Source: Magicicada septendecula (taxonomy: Eukaryota; Arthropoda; Insecta; Hemiptera; Cicadidae). Taken from it: a stretch of 64,000 nucleotides of DNA. Where the stretch lies: contig CM068367.1 of NCBI GenBank assembly GCA_034769895.1, positions 708,258,885 to 708,322,884 on the forward strand, given 5' to 3'. A program made the position numbers and the translations under genes. The notes below the pieces were generated by a model that searched no databases, was not told the DNA's origin, and saw only the letters and a program-made list of their open reading frames with translations. Positions 1 through 11,125 of this stretch are shown here, one piece after another (positions within the stretch are counted from its first letter, which is position 1; every line of letters starts with the position of its first letter).

Positions 1-2
1 TG

Positions 3-3000
3 TTATGTGGATCCAAAGAGTTTAAGGGTGTAGCCCATGTTAATATGTTGTCTGGATTAGGTAAATCCAAAGTTGTTTCGGGAAAAGGTAATTCCCAAGA
101 GTTTTCCGGTTCGTGTAGTTTGTTTTCGCAACCACGATCGCGAGGATCGGGGGTGTTGCGCGGGTTAAATAGATCCAGGGGATCAGGTAGATCTATTCGT
201 GTACACGACGAAGTTCTAGTAGAACCGGTAGAGTTTCAGACTCATGGCATTAGAGTAGCACAATGTTTAAGTAGAGTTTTTCACTCCATGAAATACTCAG
301 ATGTTGTTGTTCAAGTTGTTAATTTCAGTAATGAAGATTTAGTTCTCCCAAAGAATAGTTTGTTGGGGTTAGCTGAGGCGTTTGACAAGGCACCCACCGG
401 AACGTCAGTGATGCCCATACCCACAAACGGTGAAGACCATGAGCAAAGTAGTTGTGAAGTATTCACGTTGAATACTAGTGAAAGAGGCTGTACTGACCCA
501 TTGTTATATAAAGAGGAGTTGAATGAAGAAATTCAAAGTAAGTTATCGCATTTGTCTGATCTAGAGAAGGAAATCATTGAACCTATTTTGTTGAAATATA
601 AACATTTATTTTCAGAACCAATTGTTAATACGGGATGTAGAGTTGATATAAAACATCGAATTGATACGGGAGATAGCCCGCCGATTCGGAAGAACCCTTA
701 TAGATTACCTCATTCTTTAAAACCAGTTGTAAAAGAGCATATTGAAGATATGAAAAATCGTGGTATAATTCGTGAAAGTTCTAGTCCATGGGGAGCACCA
801 ATTGTTATAGTAACCAAGACACGGAAATCCGATTCAACTGTTAAACATCGTTTTTGTGTAGATTATCGCGCTTTAAATAATGTTACACGTAAAGATGCAT
901 ATCCCTTGCCTAATATTGCAGAAACTTTAGATAGTTTAAATGGAAGTGAATATTTTTCTACACTAGATTTATGTAGTGGTTATCATCAAGTTAGTGTCGA
1001 GCCCAACGATATAGAGAAAACTGCATTTACTGTCCCAGGACATCATTTTGAGTTTATTAGAATGCCATTCGGGTTATGTAATGCACCCGCAACTTTTCAA
1101 CGCCTGATGGACAATGTCTTGATGGGATTGAAAGGGGAGGAAGCATTGGTTTATCTCGATGACATTATAATTTTTGGAAGTAGTTTAGAAGAACATACTA
1201 AACGACTTGAACGAGTTTTACAAAGGTTAGAAAAAGCTAATCTATATATGCAGTTACCCAAATGTACATTCGCTGTACGAGAAGTTGATTATTTAGGACA
1301 TATTGTAAGTAATGAAGGAATAAAGCCTGACCCAAAGAAAATTTCTGCTATAAAAACTTACCCTCGTCCGAAGAATGTAAGGGACGTGAGAGCATTTTTA
1401 GGTTTGGTTGGATATTATCGAAGATTTATTCAAAATTTCGCGGATCGAACTAAGGTATTAACTAAGTTATTAAAGAAAGATGAGAAATTTAATTGGGGTG
1501 AAGATCAAGAGAACGCATTTAAAGATTTAACAGAAGCCTTATGTAATGAGCCCGTACTTAAGTATCCAGATTTCACTCAACAATTTTATTTGTCAACAGA
1601 CGCGAGTGCTACCGCGATAGCAGCTATCTTATCGCAACGCTATATAGGTCAAGAGCACCCAGTTGCTTATGCTAGTCGTCAATTAAATAAAGCCGAGAGA
1701 AATTACGGAGCCACTGAGAGAGAATTATTAGCTCTTGTGTGGGCGACAAAATACTTCAGATGTTATTTATACGGACATAAATTTACCGCAATTACCGATC
1801 ACGCAGCGTTACGCTGGATGTTAAACTTACGAGATCCCTCATCACGTCTAACAAGATGGTCATTAAGATTATCTGAATTTGACTATGCCGTAATACATAA
1901 ACCAGGTAAAAAGCATATCAATGCTGATACTTTAAGTAGGCATGTGAATACTATTGTCATTCCACTATTATCCAGACAGGATATATTACGTGAACAGAAA
2001 ACTGATATATATTGTCAAGAGCAATTGAGTAAATCGCCAAATGATAACTTTATAACCGATAATGACGGACTATTATATTTAAACGAAAATGGCAACACCA
2101 GATTAGTTGTTCCGAAAACTTTAATCCAATCAATGATAGAACAACACCATGACACTGTATTTTCAGGACATCAAGGTATAAAGAAAACTATCGGAATAAT
2201 TAAACAACGTTATTATTGGCCTTCCTTAGCTAAAGATATTGAAGACTATATATCTAAATGTGTATCGTGTAATCAAAGAAAGACTGCGAAAGCCGCAAAA
2301 GCTCCATTAGGTACACTTCCGTCATCCACAAAACCTTTTGAATTCGTATCGATGGATATTGTAGGTCCATTGCCTGTTAGTAGTAAAGGAAATAAATATC
2401 TACTTACGTTCATTGATTATCTAACTAGATATTGTGAAGCAATACCAATCCCAAATCAAACTGCCGAAACAATAACCCAAGAATTCGTACATAAAATTAT
2501 TACGCGATATGGAGTTCCAAAACAATTATTAACAGACCAAGGTCGAAACTTTCTTTCAACATTATTTAAGGGAGTTTGTGAACTACTCGGTATACGAAAG
2601 TTACAAACCACACCTTATCACCCACAGTGTAATGGAATGATCGAACGGTTACATAAAACTTTAGCCGACATCATTTCACATTTTGTGATAGCTGAAGGTA
2701 AAAACTGGGATGATGTAGTTCCTTATGCACTCATGGCATACAGAAGTGCACCACATTCCGCTACTGGATATAGTCCGCATATATTATTATTCGGAGAAGA
2801 AATGAACCTTCCGACAGCAGACGACTTAACTGCAAAACTTTCAGTAGACGATGAAACACAATTTGAACTCTCAAAGCTACGTGAAAAGCTTAAAGAAATA
2901 CGTCAGTTCGCAGTAAAACAATCCGATAAATGTAAACGCAAGAATAAAGAATATTATGACAGGAAGGAGCGATTTAAACCTTACAAAGTAGGACAATACG

Positions 3001-3527
3001 TATATTTGCATGACCCCATAAGTAAACGAGGTCCACAAAAGAAGTTTGCTAAATTTTGGAAAGGTCCGTATGAAATAATAGAAGTGATAAATAAATTAAA
3101 TTATAAAATAAAAACCAAAGCAAATGAGAATCCAGTCGTACATTATAATCGTTTAAAACCTAGCAAGGTCATAACTAAGAAACGACGACGCGTGATAAAG
3201 CAGTTACCGCAACGCGATAGTGGAAGTGTGTCAGACGTATACGACCTTGACCAAGAACCAACCGTCGACGAAATTTGTTTAAACAAACCGTTCATTGTAA
3301 GCACTGGGCCAACCCAATGTACACCTGAACCAACATGTCAGGTTAGCGACCTTGAAGCAGAGAGGAAAGATTCCACTGTTGAGTTACGTGATGTAATTCG
3401 AGCAAACGTTAACGACCCTGAGTGGATCCCTCCACCCACTCAACAAACCGTTCCTGAAATAGTTGGTCGATATGAATTGAGACCGCGTGAAAATATTATA
3501 GCACCTCGTAGATTAATAACTGAGTGA
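3..3527 (+). CDS. pol: Pol polyprotein (RT-RNase H-integrase) of errantivirus-like element, 5'-partial
   Basis: Copies element RNA into DNA and integrates it. The frame is open through the left edge, so the ATG at 45 is not a real start; residues below count from it. The first ~180 residues are the linker that follows the protease in Ty3/Gypsy Pol. Reverse transcriptase follows, with the catalytic YLDD at 370-373. RNase H has its first acidic residue at D519 (TDAS). Integrase has an HHCC zinc finger (H701/H709, C739/C742) and a D,D35E core at D771, D831 and E867. A GPY motif at 1007-1009 marks the C-terminal module, followed by a hydrophilic tail of ~150 residues. All key residues seen are present. 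The stop is at 3525-3527, and env begins just downstream in the same register of the plus strand. Family identification is firm; activity is unknown. Confidence 0.93.
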   Translation, partial: LCGSKEFKGVAHVNMLSGLGKSKVVSGKGNSQEFSGSCSLFSQPRSRGSGVLRGLNRSRGSGRSIRVHDEVLVEPVEFQTHGIRVAQCLSRVFHSMKYSDVVVQVVNFSNEDLVLPKNSLLGLAEAFDKAPTGTSVMPIPTNGEDHEQSSCEVFTLNTSERGCTDPLLYKEELNEEIQSKLSHLSDLEKEIIEPILLKYKHLFSEPIVNTGCRVDIKHRIDTGDSPPIRKNPYRLPHSLKPVVKEHIEDMKNRGIIRESSSPWGAPIVIVTKTRKSDSTVKHRFCVDYRALNNVTRKDAYPLPNIAETLDSLNGSEYFSTLDLCSGYHQVSVEPNDIEKTAFTVPGHHFEFIRMPFGLCNAPATFQRLMDNVLMGLKGEEALVYLDDIIIFGSSLEEHTKRLERVLQRLEKANLYMQLPKCTFAVREVDYLGHIVSNEGIKPDPKKISAIKTYPRPKNVRDVRAFLGLVGYYRRFIQNFADRTKVLTKLLKKDEKFNWGEDQENAFKDLTEALCNEPVLKYPDFTQQFYLSTDASATAIAAILSQRYIGQEHPVAYASRQLNKAERNYGATERELLALVWATKYFRCYLYGHKFTAITDHAALRWMLNLRDPSSRLTRWSLRLSEFDYAVIHKPGKKHINADTLSRHVNTIVIPLLSRQDILREQKTDIYCQEQLSKSPNDNFITDNDGLLYLNENGNTRLVVPKTLIQSMIEQHHDTVFSGHQGIKKTIGIIKQRYYWPSLAKDIEDYISKCVSCNQRKTAKAAKAPLGTLPSSTKPFEFVSMDIVGPLPVSSKGNKYLLTFIDYLTRYCEAIPIPNQTAETITQEFVHKIITRYGVPKQLLTDQGRNFLSTLFKGVCELLGIRKLQTTPYHPQCNGMIERLHKTLADIISHFVIAEGKNWDDVVPYALMAYRSAPHSATGYSPHILLFGEEMNLPTADDLTAKLSVDDETQFELSKLREKLKEIRQFAVKQSDKCKRKNKEYYDRKERFKPYKVGQYVYLHDPISKRGPQKKFAKFWKGPYEIIEVINKLNYKIKTKANENPVVHYNRLKPSKVITKKRRRVIKQLPQRDSGSVSDVYDLDQEPTVDEICLNKPFIVSTGPTQCTPEPTCQVSDLEAERKDSTVELRDVIRANVNDPEWIPPPTQQTVPEIVGRYELRPRENIIAPRRLITE

Positions 3528-3565
3528 ATAAATTAGAATATCGCATGACATGAAAAGTAATGGGA

Positions 3566-3585
3566 AATTTTTGTACGCATTACAG
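3566..3585 (+). promoter_or_regulatory. Candidate splice acceptor for env mRNA
   Basis: A T-rich stretch ends in TTACAG at 3580-3585, just before the env frame. The env frame opens after a TAA at 3558-3560 and has no ATG before residue ~21 (counted from 3609), which would lie past the hydrophobic leader. Errantiviral env is known to be made from a spliced subgenomic RNA, so this is the likely acceptor. The donor would lie off the window. Confidence 0.5.
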
Positions 3586-5618
3586 ATGCAGTACTGAGGG
3601 CACTGTTATTGATATTGAGTCTCACGAATGTCCAAAGCCAGGATTCAAATGGAAGTTCTAACGCACTGATGACGAAAAATACACTTGATTCTCAGGGATG
3701 CACAAATATTTCTGATTTAAGTAGATGTCATTTTGACAAAGGACTTGTATTTATTAAACAAAGAGACATCATATTGACAACCGACACCTGGACCATAGCA
3801 GTTACTGTAGGAACAGAAGACTATGACGATATTTTATTCCAAGTTTCAAATTTATTTAAATATTTAAAAGGGTTAGAAACTTCATCAAATTCAACAGACA
3901 TTAAATTCCTTATTCCATCTTTTGAATTAATTCGTTTACAATCGAAACTGAAATCCACACAAAATCAAGTTGACAACTTAAAACTTCTCTTACCCACTTC
4001 TAGAACTAAAAGAGGTTTAGTTAACGGAATTGGAACAGTATTCAAATATTTATTTGGAACTTTAGACACAGACGATTATGAGACTTTAAATACGAAACTT
4101 GACGAAATAGACAACACAAGTGAAACAGTTGCACATGTTGAATCAGATAGATTAACTTATTTGAAGAAATTGACAAATGAAGTTGAAAGTAATAATAAAG
4201 CTATAAAATCCTTAGTGAATACTGTAAAGATAACAGTCGAGGAAATTAATAACGTAACATCAGTGATAACAAATGAAATATTGAAACTAAAGAAACAGTT
4301 AGAATATCAGTCTAAAATTTCTTCCTTGTTTCGAGAAATAGAATTGACATTAATTGAGGTCGATAATCAATTAACTCAATTACAAGAAGCGTTAGATGTA
4401 ACATCCACAGGATATTTGAGTGCAATTTTAATTCCCCCTAATAAGTTGAATAAATTGTTAAAAGAAATTGCAACCAAATTGCCTGTTGGACTTTCGTTAA
4501 TTATAAAAAGCGAACTGGATATGACATATCATTATTATAGAGTAGCAAAAGTTCATGCTATAGCTACAAGAAATGTAATTAGAGTAATCATAGATATTCC
4601 TTTACAATCAAATGACAATAATTATGAATTGTATAACATTAAATCATTACCTTACTATGATACAAGGTTAGAAAAATTTTTAGTTGTAATTACAGAAATG
4701 AAATATATTGCTATATCTTATGATAGACAAAAATTTATTGTAATGTCAAGTATTCAAGCAAGGAAATGTATAATTTCACCTTTTGGTATATGCTCTCTCA
4801 ATGTGCCAATACGATATGCAGCTGAAGGAAAGTGTTGTGCTTATTCTATGCTAATCGGAGATGAAGAAAACGCCAGATACTTATGTCGAAGGACAATTTT
4901 GAAGAGATTCCAGATTCCAGTCATCTATGAAGGAACCAACGGAGACTTCTGGATTTACAGCCTGCCTAGTACGACTCGAGTGACATATCAATGTTCAGAT
5001 CCTACAAATGGTATTCATAATGTGAACTCAGAGAGTATGTGGATAGCTGGTACAGGAATACTTCATCAACCCAAGACGTGTCGTATTATATCTAAATACT
5101 TCACGTTACGTCCACATCTTCAAGGGCAATACTCAGCCACAATTAGAAGGAATCACATAATTGTTCCTCCTATCAATAATCTGTTGTCATCCTCAGAAAT
5201 GACAATGTTCAACTTCACCTTGAATGATCAGTTAGTACAACTGGATCATATTAATCGCATCTTGAATGAAACCGGCTCAGCTGATACTGCTGACATTGAC
5301 TTATTACAAAGGAAGCTATCCGAGATAAAAATTCGACCACATTCTTACCACAGTAGTACTACTACTACTGAATCAAATCATTTGTTTACTTCTCTTATCA
5401 TTATTATCACTGTGATAGTAAGTGTCATACTATACACATGTGTATTACAACATCCATGTATACGTAATTGTGTTATGCCACTCGCTCGAGTTCGAACAGT
5501 AGTGCTAAGAAGACGTCAAGAACCAATCTATGAGGAGATGCAACCCGTTGTCACACGGACTTCCGATCCTTCTGCGGAATCAACACATTTCACAGGAGAA
5601 GTGCATCAAGTGCAGTGA
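3586..5618 (+). CDS. env: Envelope fusion protein (baculovirus F-like) of errantivirus-like element
   Basis: Predicted class I-like membrane fusion glycoprotein. In errantiviruses Env resembles the baculovirus F protein. Counting from codon 3609, there is a hydrophobic leader at the very start, then a furin-type basic site RTKR at 132-135 immediately followed by a glycine-rich fusion-peptide-like stretch. Long heptad-like helices follow (about 150-260), then a cysteine-rich ectodomain with several N-X-S/T sites. One membrane anchor lies near 592-613, with a short basic cytoplasmic tail of ~55 residues. The frame lacks an upstream ATG, so translation probably starts in a spliced leader exon; I placed the start at the acceptor. 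No internal stop is seen. Identification rests on architecture and the cleavage/fusion region, not on a database search. Confidence 0.85.
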
Positions 5619-5854
5619 TATAAAAGTGAAATTTCATTGTAAAATCATTCACAGTAGAAAACCCTACCTCTATCCTCTATACTATATCCCTATATCTACC
5701 TTATTACATGTTCTGAAGATTGTTAAAATGTATTTGTTCATCCACCAGATTGTATATGCATGTTATATTTAAGTTAGGATAAGATAAGCTCTCTCCAAGC
5801 AATATTGAGTACTGTAAATGTAAATTAAAGTGAGGTACATGGTACCTCCCTTTT
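5619..5854 (+). other. Env 3' untranslated segment
   Basis: AT-rich sequence between the env stop and the polypurine tract. The small frames here are not conserved-looking, and I see no further gene. Confidence 0.6.
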
Positions 5855-5867
5855 AAAAAAAGGGGAG
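5855..5867 (+). other. Polypurine tract of the errantivirus-like element
   Basis: An uninterrupted purine run, AAAAAAAGGGGAG, lies directly before the LTR-like region. Such a tract primes plus-strand DNA synthesis in LTR retroelements and fixes the start of the 3' LTR to within a few bases. Confidence 0.75.
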
Positions 5868-5870
5868 TGA

Positions 5871-6564
5871 TGTAGTGCCGCGATATCCCCCAGGGCTCAT
5901 TGTCCATATTTCATAGGATGGTATAAGTGATGTTTATTTTACCATTAACAATGACACACTCTGCCTCAGGTGTGACAAAAGAAACTGACTGTTTTAAAAA
6001 CGTTTTATCTTCTCGTTGGAACTATTCGTTAGTTGTACGTTCCTCTACCTTTAAATCGGTTACTCACAATTGTCTGACCGTACTTTCTATTTTTGTTGAG
6101 ATGTGTCAGAAGCGATTTGGACGTATTAAGAGTGTTTACATACTTTAGTATTTACTTACTTAAAAGGTTTTCTTAGCATCTGTTCAAATAAAGAGTGTAC
6201 AGTAATCGTTTCTGTGGTTGCAAATTAACCACCAATATCCTGTTTTGAAGACTTTCAAGGATTTGTACCGCGCGTGGCAATCTGAGCTCTGATTGGCCGA
6301 CGCATGGGAGTAGCCCAGTTACTTGGTTGAAGCCTTCTGAAACTATAAAAGCTGACAGAGGCCCAAACCAGCATCATTTGGTCTGTCGAGTGATCCGGGG
6401 CGACACAGCCGTGTGTCCTGTAAATTTTCGTTTTCGTCTTCAAACTACTGTGAATCTCAAGTTTTTTTCAAGTATAATTATTCAAGTTTTATAATATTTA
6501 TTAAAGTGTAAAGTTAGATACGCGAAACGCGCTAACTGCTCTTCAGTCGCAGCTCATATCACAG
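5871..6564 (+). repeat. 3' LTR of errantivirus-like element (3' limit approximate)
   Basis: Begins with TGTAGTGCCG just after the polypurine tract (a start at 5868 is also possible). A TATA-type box, TATAAAA, lies at 6344-6350, consistent with a U3 promoter, and an AATAAA occurs at 6187-6192. The end is set at a CA near 6564 only because the sequence character changes there. Without the 5' LTR the end could be off by 100 bases or more. Confidence 0.55.
6344..6350 (+). promoter_or_regulatory. TATA box in the LTR
   Basis: TATAAAA about 475 bases into the LTR-like region, followed ~25-30 bases later by a CAGCATCATTTGG stretch that could hold the transcription start. This is the expected spot for a U3 promoter. 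Confidence 0.45.
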
Positions 6565-7163
6565 AATGGCACTTCGAAACAGAGAGGGAGGTATGACTAG
6601 GGAATAATTGAAATTTGTGTAACTTAAATACCAAAAGAGAGAGACTTTAAAAAGATTTATAAAGACTATAAAATATCTTATTATCAAATTAAAGTATAAT
6701 CTGTTTTATTAAAGAGAATAAGAGAGAGACATAAGATTATTATAAAGATTAAATTTTGTTAGCGGTTATAAATTGAGTTATATAAACATTTTAAAGAGAT
6801 ATTACATTATTTTGTTCTAATATCTATATAATTGAATTTTAAGTTTGCTTCTTAATCTTGAAACCATTAATTTAATTATTTTGGAGTTATGTAGAGTTTA
6901 TATATATATCTATATATCACATTGAATTAGAGATCTAAAGGCTTTTATGTTTAAATGCTTACTAATTGTTTTATAAAGATTTATTGATTGATTGAAATGT
7001 ACTAAAATCATTACAGAAATTCAGTAACTAATAAACGTAAGAATTAATAATCTTAGATTTGAGTTTCATTTGTCTGTACACCTATAAGCCACCACTATCA
7101 CTTAAAAGGTATTGTATGATACTTGGAAGCCTCCTTACCGCTCGGGAGACGCTGGCCACGACA
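6565..7163. other. AT-rich intergenic DNA
   Basis: Very AT-rich, with scattered AGAGAGA and short TA runs. The only frame of note is the unrelated 27-codon tail (7082-7163) into which the truncated Helitron frame runs. I see no gene or element here. Confidence 0.5.
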
Positions 7164-9241
7164 ATGGCATTGACATCGTTGTTTTTGGCTGCTAATATAG
7201 CACGTGCACTGAGCCACTGATGATTTTTGTAATTCTGTGCGATATTTGGGAAAACTTTGTGAATCAATTCGTCTGTGGTTGCTGTGATTTTACAGAAGTT
7301 TGTTGGCAATGTGATACATTGTGTGGATTCATCGATTGCCATTTTCCCATTCCCAATATCCAACAATTGTTTTGCGAAACGTTCAGCGGATGCATCATGT
7401 TGTAGCTGTACACGCATATTGGTCTTCAAAGTCAATTTCTGTACGTGTCGCCATAAAACTGATGATTTGAGACATGCATTAAGTTCATCAGTGTGTGTTG
7501 AACGTGGTATAACTGGTAGAATTTGTCGAAAATCACCAGACAATAAAATGAGTGCGCCACCGAAGAGCTGTTCATTTCCTCTCAAATCTTTTAGTGTACG
7601 ATGAAGCGCTTCCAATGCTTTTTTGTGCGCCATAGTACATTCGTCCCATATAATGAGTTGACATGATTGGAGTACTTTACCCATTCCAGAATTTTTGTTG
7701 ATATTGCATGTGGGTGTCTCAGTGATTTGTATATTCAACGGCAATTTCAGTGCTGAATGCGCTGTTCGGCCACCATCCAAAAGAGTTGCCGCAATTCCAG
7801 ACGATGCGATTGCCAGTGCAATATTTTTTTGTGATCGTATGGTTGCCAAAATAAGTGAAATGAGAAAAGTTTTGCCTGTGCCTCCGGGCGCATCTAGGAA
7901 ATACAATTCCCCGCTTTGGCTTGTAATTGCATGCATAATTCTGTCATACGCTATGCGTTGTTCTGGAACCAATTTCGGAAGATTCGTTTGAACAAATGTA
8001 CCCAATTCGTCGATATCAAAGTGTTTTTCTCGTTGCAAATCACGATCGAAAAGGTCGTTTGCAGATCGATTCGGCGCAGCCATTCTCAATTGTACCAGTG
8101 CTTTGTTAGCGATTGCCAAACATGTGTCCTCAATCGAAACCAATGCCTCATTATACACGTTTGGTGTGAATTGAATGTCCGGATTTTGATTCGTTGCACG
8201 CAAACGATGTAGGATGTCTTCACTCATGTAGTCTTTGTACTTTTTCCAAAGATCTTTTGGATTGGATGGGAAGCACGTTGTCAATATGATTGCAAATAAC
8301 GTGCGTATTTGCTGTGGTTGAGCAGTATTCGATGCGTCAGCGAGTGAAGTGTCCCAATGTGCATCGTTTTCAAGAAGATTTAATTCTTGGCAAGCTTCAC
8401 GATAAGTGGCACATACTTGACCGTTTACTGTTCTCAATTCTTGGAAGGATGTCGGTCCACGTATGTTGATTAACAGTAATCGCAAGTAAAAGCATTCTGC
8501 ATTGTTTGGGTGAACAGTGTACAGGCGGCCTAACGCGTCAGTCGAATATAAGTTGGGATGTCCTTCAACTGGTTTACCTTGTTTGCGACGTTGAAACTTT
8601 TTCGCTGATGCATTCCATGTGTAGTATGTTGGCACTTCAGAGTAAAGTAGCGTCTTTGCAAAAATATCATCCCCGCACAATGAGAAAAATGCAGTTAACG
8701 TTGTTGGCGGTGGTGACAATGCTCTTGCACGTGCATTTTCTGTTGTGAAGTACACACGCTGTCCATTTTCAAGGTGCACTGCCAAATGAACAACTGTTGG
8801 ATGTCGTTCATGGATTGGAAATGATAAAATGCGCCATACTGCTTCATTGCTACTAATGTAGCGTCCCAGTTGATATTGGTCGATTTCATTGATAGATGCA
8901 GTTGCATTTCCCACTCCAAAAACTGCCATATCGCTTCCTTTGTTGACATATTTGCAAATGTACTTGATCGATTTCACCGAATTGCAATACTCGACATTGA
9001 TGTGTGCTTTGTACGTTTTCGAGAGTAACGGTGAATAAGGTACAACCCAACGATTATCGACTTCAACATCATTGTTTCGTACTTTTAAAGTGATGGATTT
9101 GCCGCCATCTTCAGTTGATCGTCGACGATAGAGTGGATATCCGTCATTGCCAGTGATAGTCTCGGCAAGTAAGTCTCTTGGGTATCGTTTCGTGCATTTC
9201 CTACAGACATGCATGGTGAATTGTTGTTGAGTAAGCCACAT
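7082..9241 (-). pseudogene. Helitron RepHel, C-terminal part (Rep tyrosines and PIF1-type helicase), copy A
   Basis: The helicase half of a Helitron replication initiator, which nicks and unwinds DNA for rolling-circle transposition. The first ~100 residues hold the end of Rep with the paired tyrosines in the KYICKYVNKG stretch. The SF1B/PIF1 helicase follows, with Walker A GGTGKT (lysine at residue 457) and Walker B WDE (D533, E534). It starts in a shifted frame: a one-base slip near 9200 separates it from the HUH part. True Helitron sequence ends at 7164; the last 27 codons to the stop at 7082 are unrelated DNA, and helicase motifs V and VI are missing. Copy B shows the lost end. Non-functional as it stands. 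Confidence 0.9.
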
Positions 9242-10245
9242 GGACTGTGAATCATGTTTTTGGTGACGACTTCAAATAAGTTTGGATCAATGTCGACATC
9301 TGGTATTTCTGCTGAGATGACTTGATCAATTTGATCTGGTGTGACTTTTTCGATCAACCAAATCAAAATGTGTGCATGTGGCAATCCTCTTTTTTGCCAT
9401 TCAACGGAATACATCCAACAGCGTGTCTCTCCAAAAACATGACGCTTGACAATGAAATCCATTAAAGATTTCAATTTTTGTTTGAACACACGCGCGGAAA
9501 TATCATGACGATCCGATGATGATTGTCCAGTTAACAAAAGTTCTTTTATTTCATCCCACGTAGGATTGCATGTGAATGTAATAAACAAATCTGGGCGGCC
9601 ATATGCGCGAACATATGTCATTGCATCTTGTGCGTATTCATGCATGTGCCGTGGACTCCCTGTAAATGTGGCCGGTAGTATGACCATTTTTCCCAATTTA
9701 TTGGGATTCACATTGCCATCATTAACAACTGCATCACGTAAATGAATGTACTCTTCGGAACGCAACTTGGTTTGATTTAATCGAATGTAGAGGAGTCGTT
9801 CGGTTTCGATTTTCGCATACATATCGACAATGTATTGATGGAACAATTGTTGACATTTCAAGATATGATTTTCAGCGTTTTCACGAATCATCAATCGATA
9901 TGAATAGTAATCCATGGCACTGACTTTCTTATTCGTTTCCTCATCTGTTTGTGGATTTCTCAATTTGATGTTGAAATGATATCCATCTTCTCCTTGCCAA
10001 AATAAAATCGGATATTGCAATCCGTCGTATGAGCGATGAGTTTCTGAGACTCGCTGAACATCACCATTTCTGCGATGAAGAATTATATCACGCGAGTTAA
10101 ATTCTTCGCCAACTATAATGATCGCCACTTCATCAATTGTTGGTGCATTGTACTGTCTTTCGTGTTGGCCGACAGGTGTTTTGTCTGCTCTAACTACAAC
10201 TTTGTAGTCATCAGCTGGCATTTGTTCAAGGGCAGTTCTGAACAA
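9085..10245 (-). pseudogene. Helitron RepHel, middle part with HUH nuclease motif, copy A
   Basis: Carries the Helitron_like_N domain and the Rep HUH motif HAH at residues 290-292 (bases 9370-9378), which holds the metal ion for strand nicking. The frame begins at a non-ATG codon because it really continues from the upstream piece; a one-base slip near 10320 splits them. It overlaps the next piece (7082-9241), and the true switch of frame is near 9200, after the NNNSPCM stretch. The protein is identical in copy B at 31436-32596, so both slips are older than the duplication. Confidence 0.9.
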
Positions 10246-10303
10246 TCGAATTAATTCGTTGTGTTGATCGAATAAAGTTTGTAATGCAGCGACAATTTCT
10301 CGT

Positions 10304-11125
10304 TTAGTGCCCGTATTGAATTAGACAACGTTGATCGATTTGTTCATCAGTGTTTCCCATGAAATAAATTTGAAGAAATTTGTGATCTGTGTTCGACAGT
10401 GGTAGTAGTGATCCTGCACGATGATAAATTTGCCCTTGCACTTTGAATGTTGGCATGTAATTCTCGCGCACGATATTTGTTGCACCGAACGATGTCATTT
10501 GGAAAGAAGAATTGTACTTGCGTATATTTGCCAAGAAATGTTTCGATTGGCTTGTGTCACCTGATACCAACGTTGATAATGGTTCGGGTGGTGAATGTAA
10601 TTCTGGCAATTTCACTTTTCCACCCGCGCAGCACATTCCTGGTGTTTCATTCTTAAATTTGAGGGCACTGCAATACACGCATAATTTATCCATTTTTCCA
10701 ATAACCACACTTGGATGAAGACTGTAATCATAATTAGCATCGTAATGGAATGCACCAAGATTTAAATCAGCGTGCAGTGTTCGTCTGGATCGAGCAGTGC
10801 GTACTCGAACGGTTTCCAGTCTTGCTTCCCGTTGCTCGTCTGTTTCAGACGAACGGGCTTGAGCAGTGCGTACTCGAACGGTTTCCAGTCTTGCTTCCCG
10901 TTGCTCGTCTGTTTCAGACGAACGGGCTTGAGCAGTGCGTACTCGAACGGTTTCCAGTCTTGCTTTCCGTTGCTCGACTGTTTCAGACGAACAGGCTTGA
11001 GCATTGCGTACTCGAGCGGTTTCCAGTCTTGCATCCCATTGCTCGTCTGTTTCTGAAGCTCGTGATGCCTTTTTCTTTCGTGCTTGAGGTGTAGATCGAC
11101 CAACCGCTTGTCGTTTGGGTGGCAT
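10304..11125 (-). pseudogene. Helitron RepHel N-terminal part with 23-residue repeats, copy A
   Basis: Starts at a real ATG (11125) with a basic leader (MPPKRQ). Four 23-residue repeats of the type SETDEQREARLETVRVR follow (about residues 20-112), predicted to be charged helix. A cysteine cluster with CVYC and CC (about 148-170) is the putative zinc-binding region usual at the start of Helitron proteins. The frame ends with a premature stop at 10304-10306 caused by a one-base slip; the downstream frame continues the protein at once. Copy B (32655-33476) encodes the same 273 residues. Confidence 0.88.
10792..11067 (-). repeat. Coding 69-bp tandem repeat, four units
   Basis: GAGCAGTGCGTACTCG-type starts recur at 10792, 10861, 10930 and 10999, exactly 69 bases apart, so the reading frame is kept (23 codons). 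The two units nearest 10792 are almost identical and the outer ones more diverged, which fits recent expansion at one end. Confidence 0.9.

Larger units (their letters stand above)
1..6564 (+). mobile_element. Errantivirus-like Ty3/Gypsy provirus, 3' part
   Basis: Order seen: pol, env, polypurine tract, LTR-like region, which is the layout of insect errantiviruses (Ty3/Gypsy retroelements with an envelope). The 5' LTR, gag and protease lie off the left edge, because pol is open to base 3. The pol and env frames have no internal stop in the window, so this may be a fairly young copy. It is on the plus strand, unlike all other elements here. The 3' limit is uncertain because no second LTR is available for comparison. 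Confidence 0.85.

Noticed and set aside
6255-6443. 62-codon minus-strand frame
   Set aside because: Inside the LTR, opposite to its TATA box, with no recognisable domain.
7220-8748. Plus-strand frames of 60-109 codons inside the Helitron
   Set aside because: Opposite strand of a clear RepHel gene, with no family features.
10750-11094. Plus-strand frames over the 69-bp repeats
   Set aside because: They are reverse-frame shadows of the in-frame repeats of the Helitron protein; their repetitive peptide follows from the DNA repeat.
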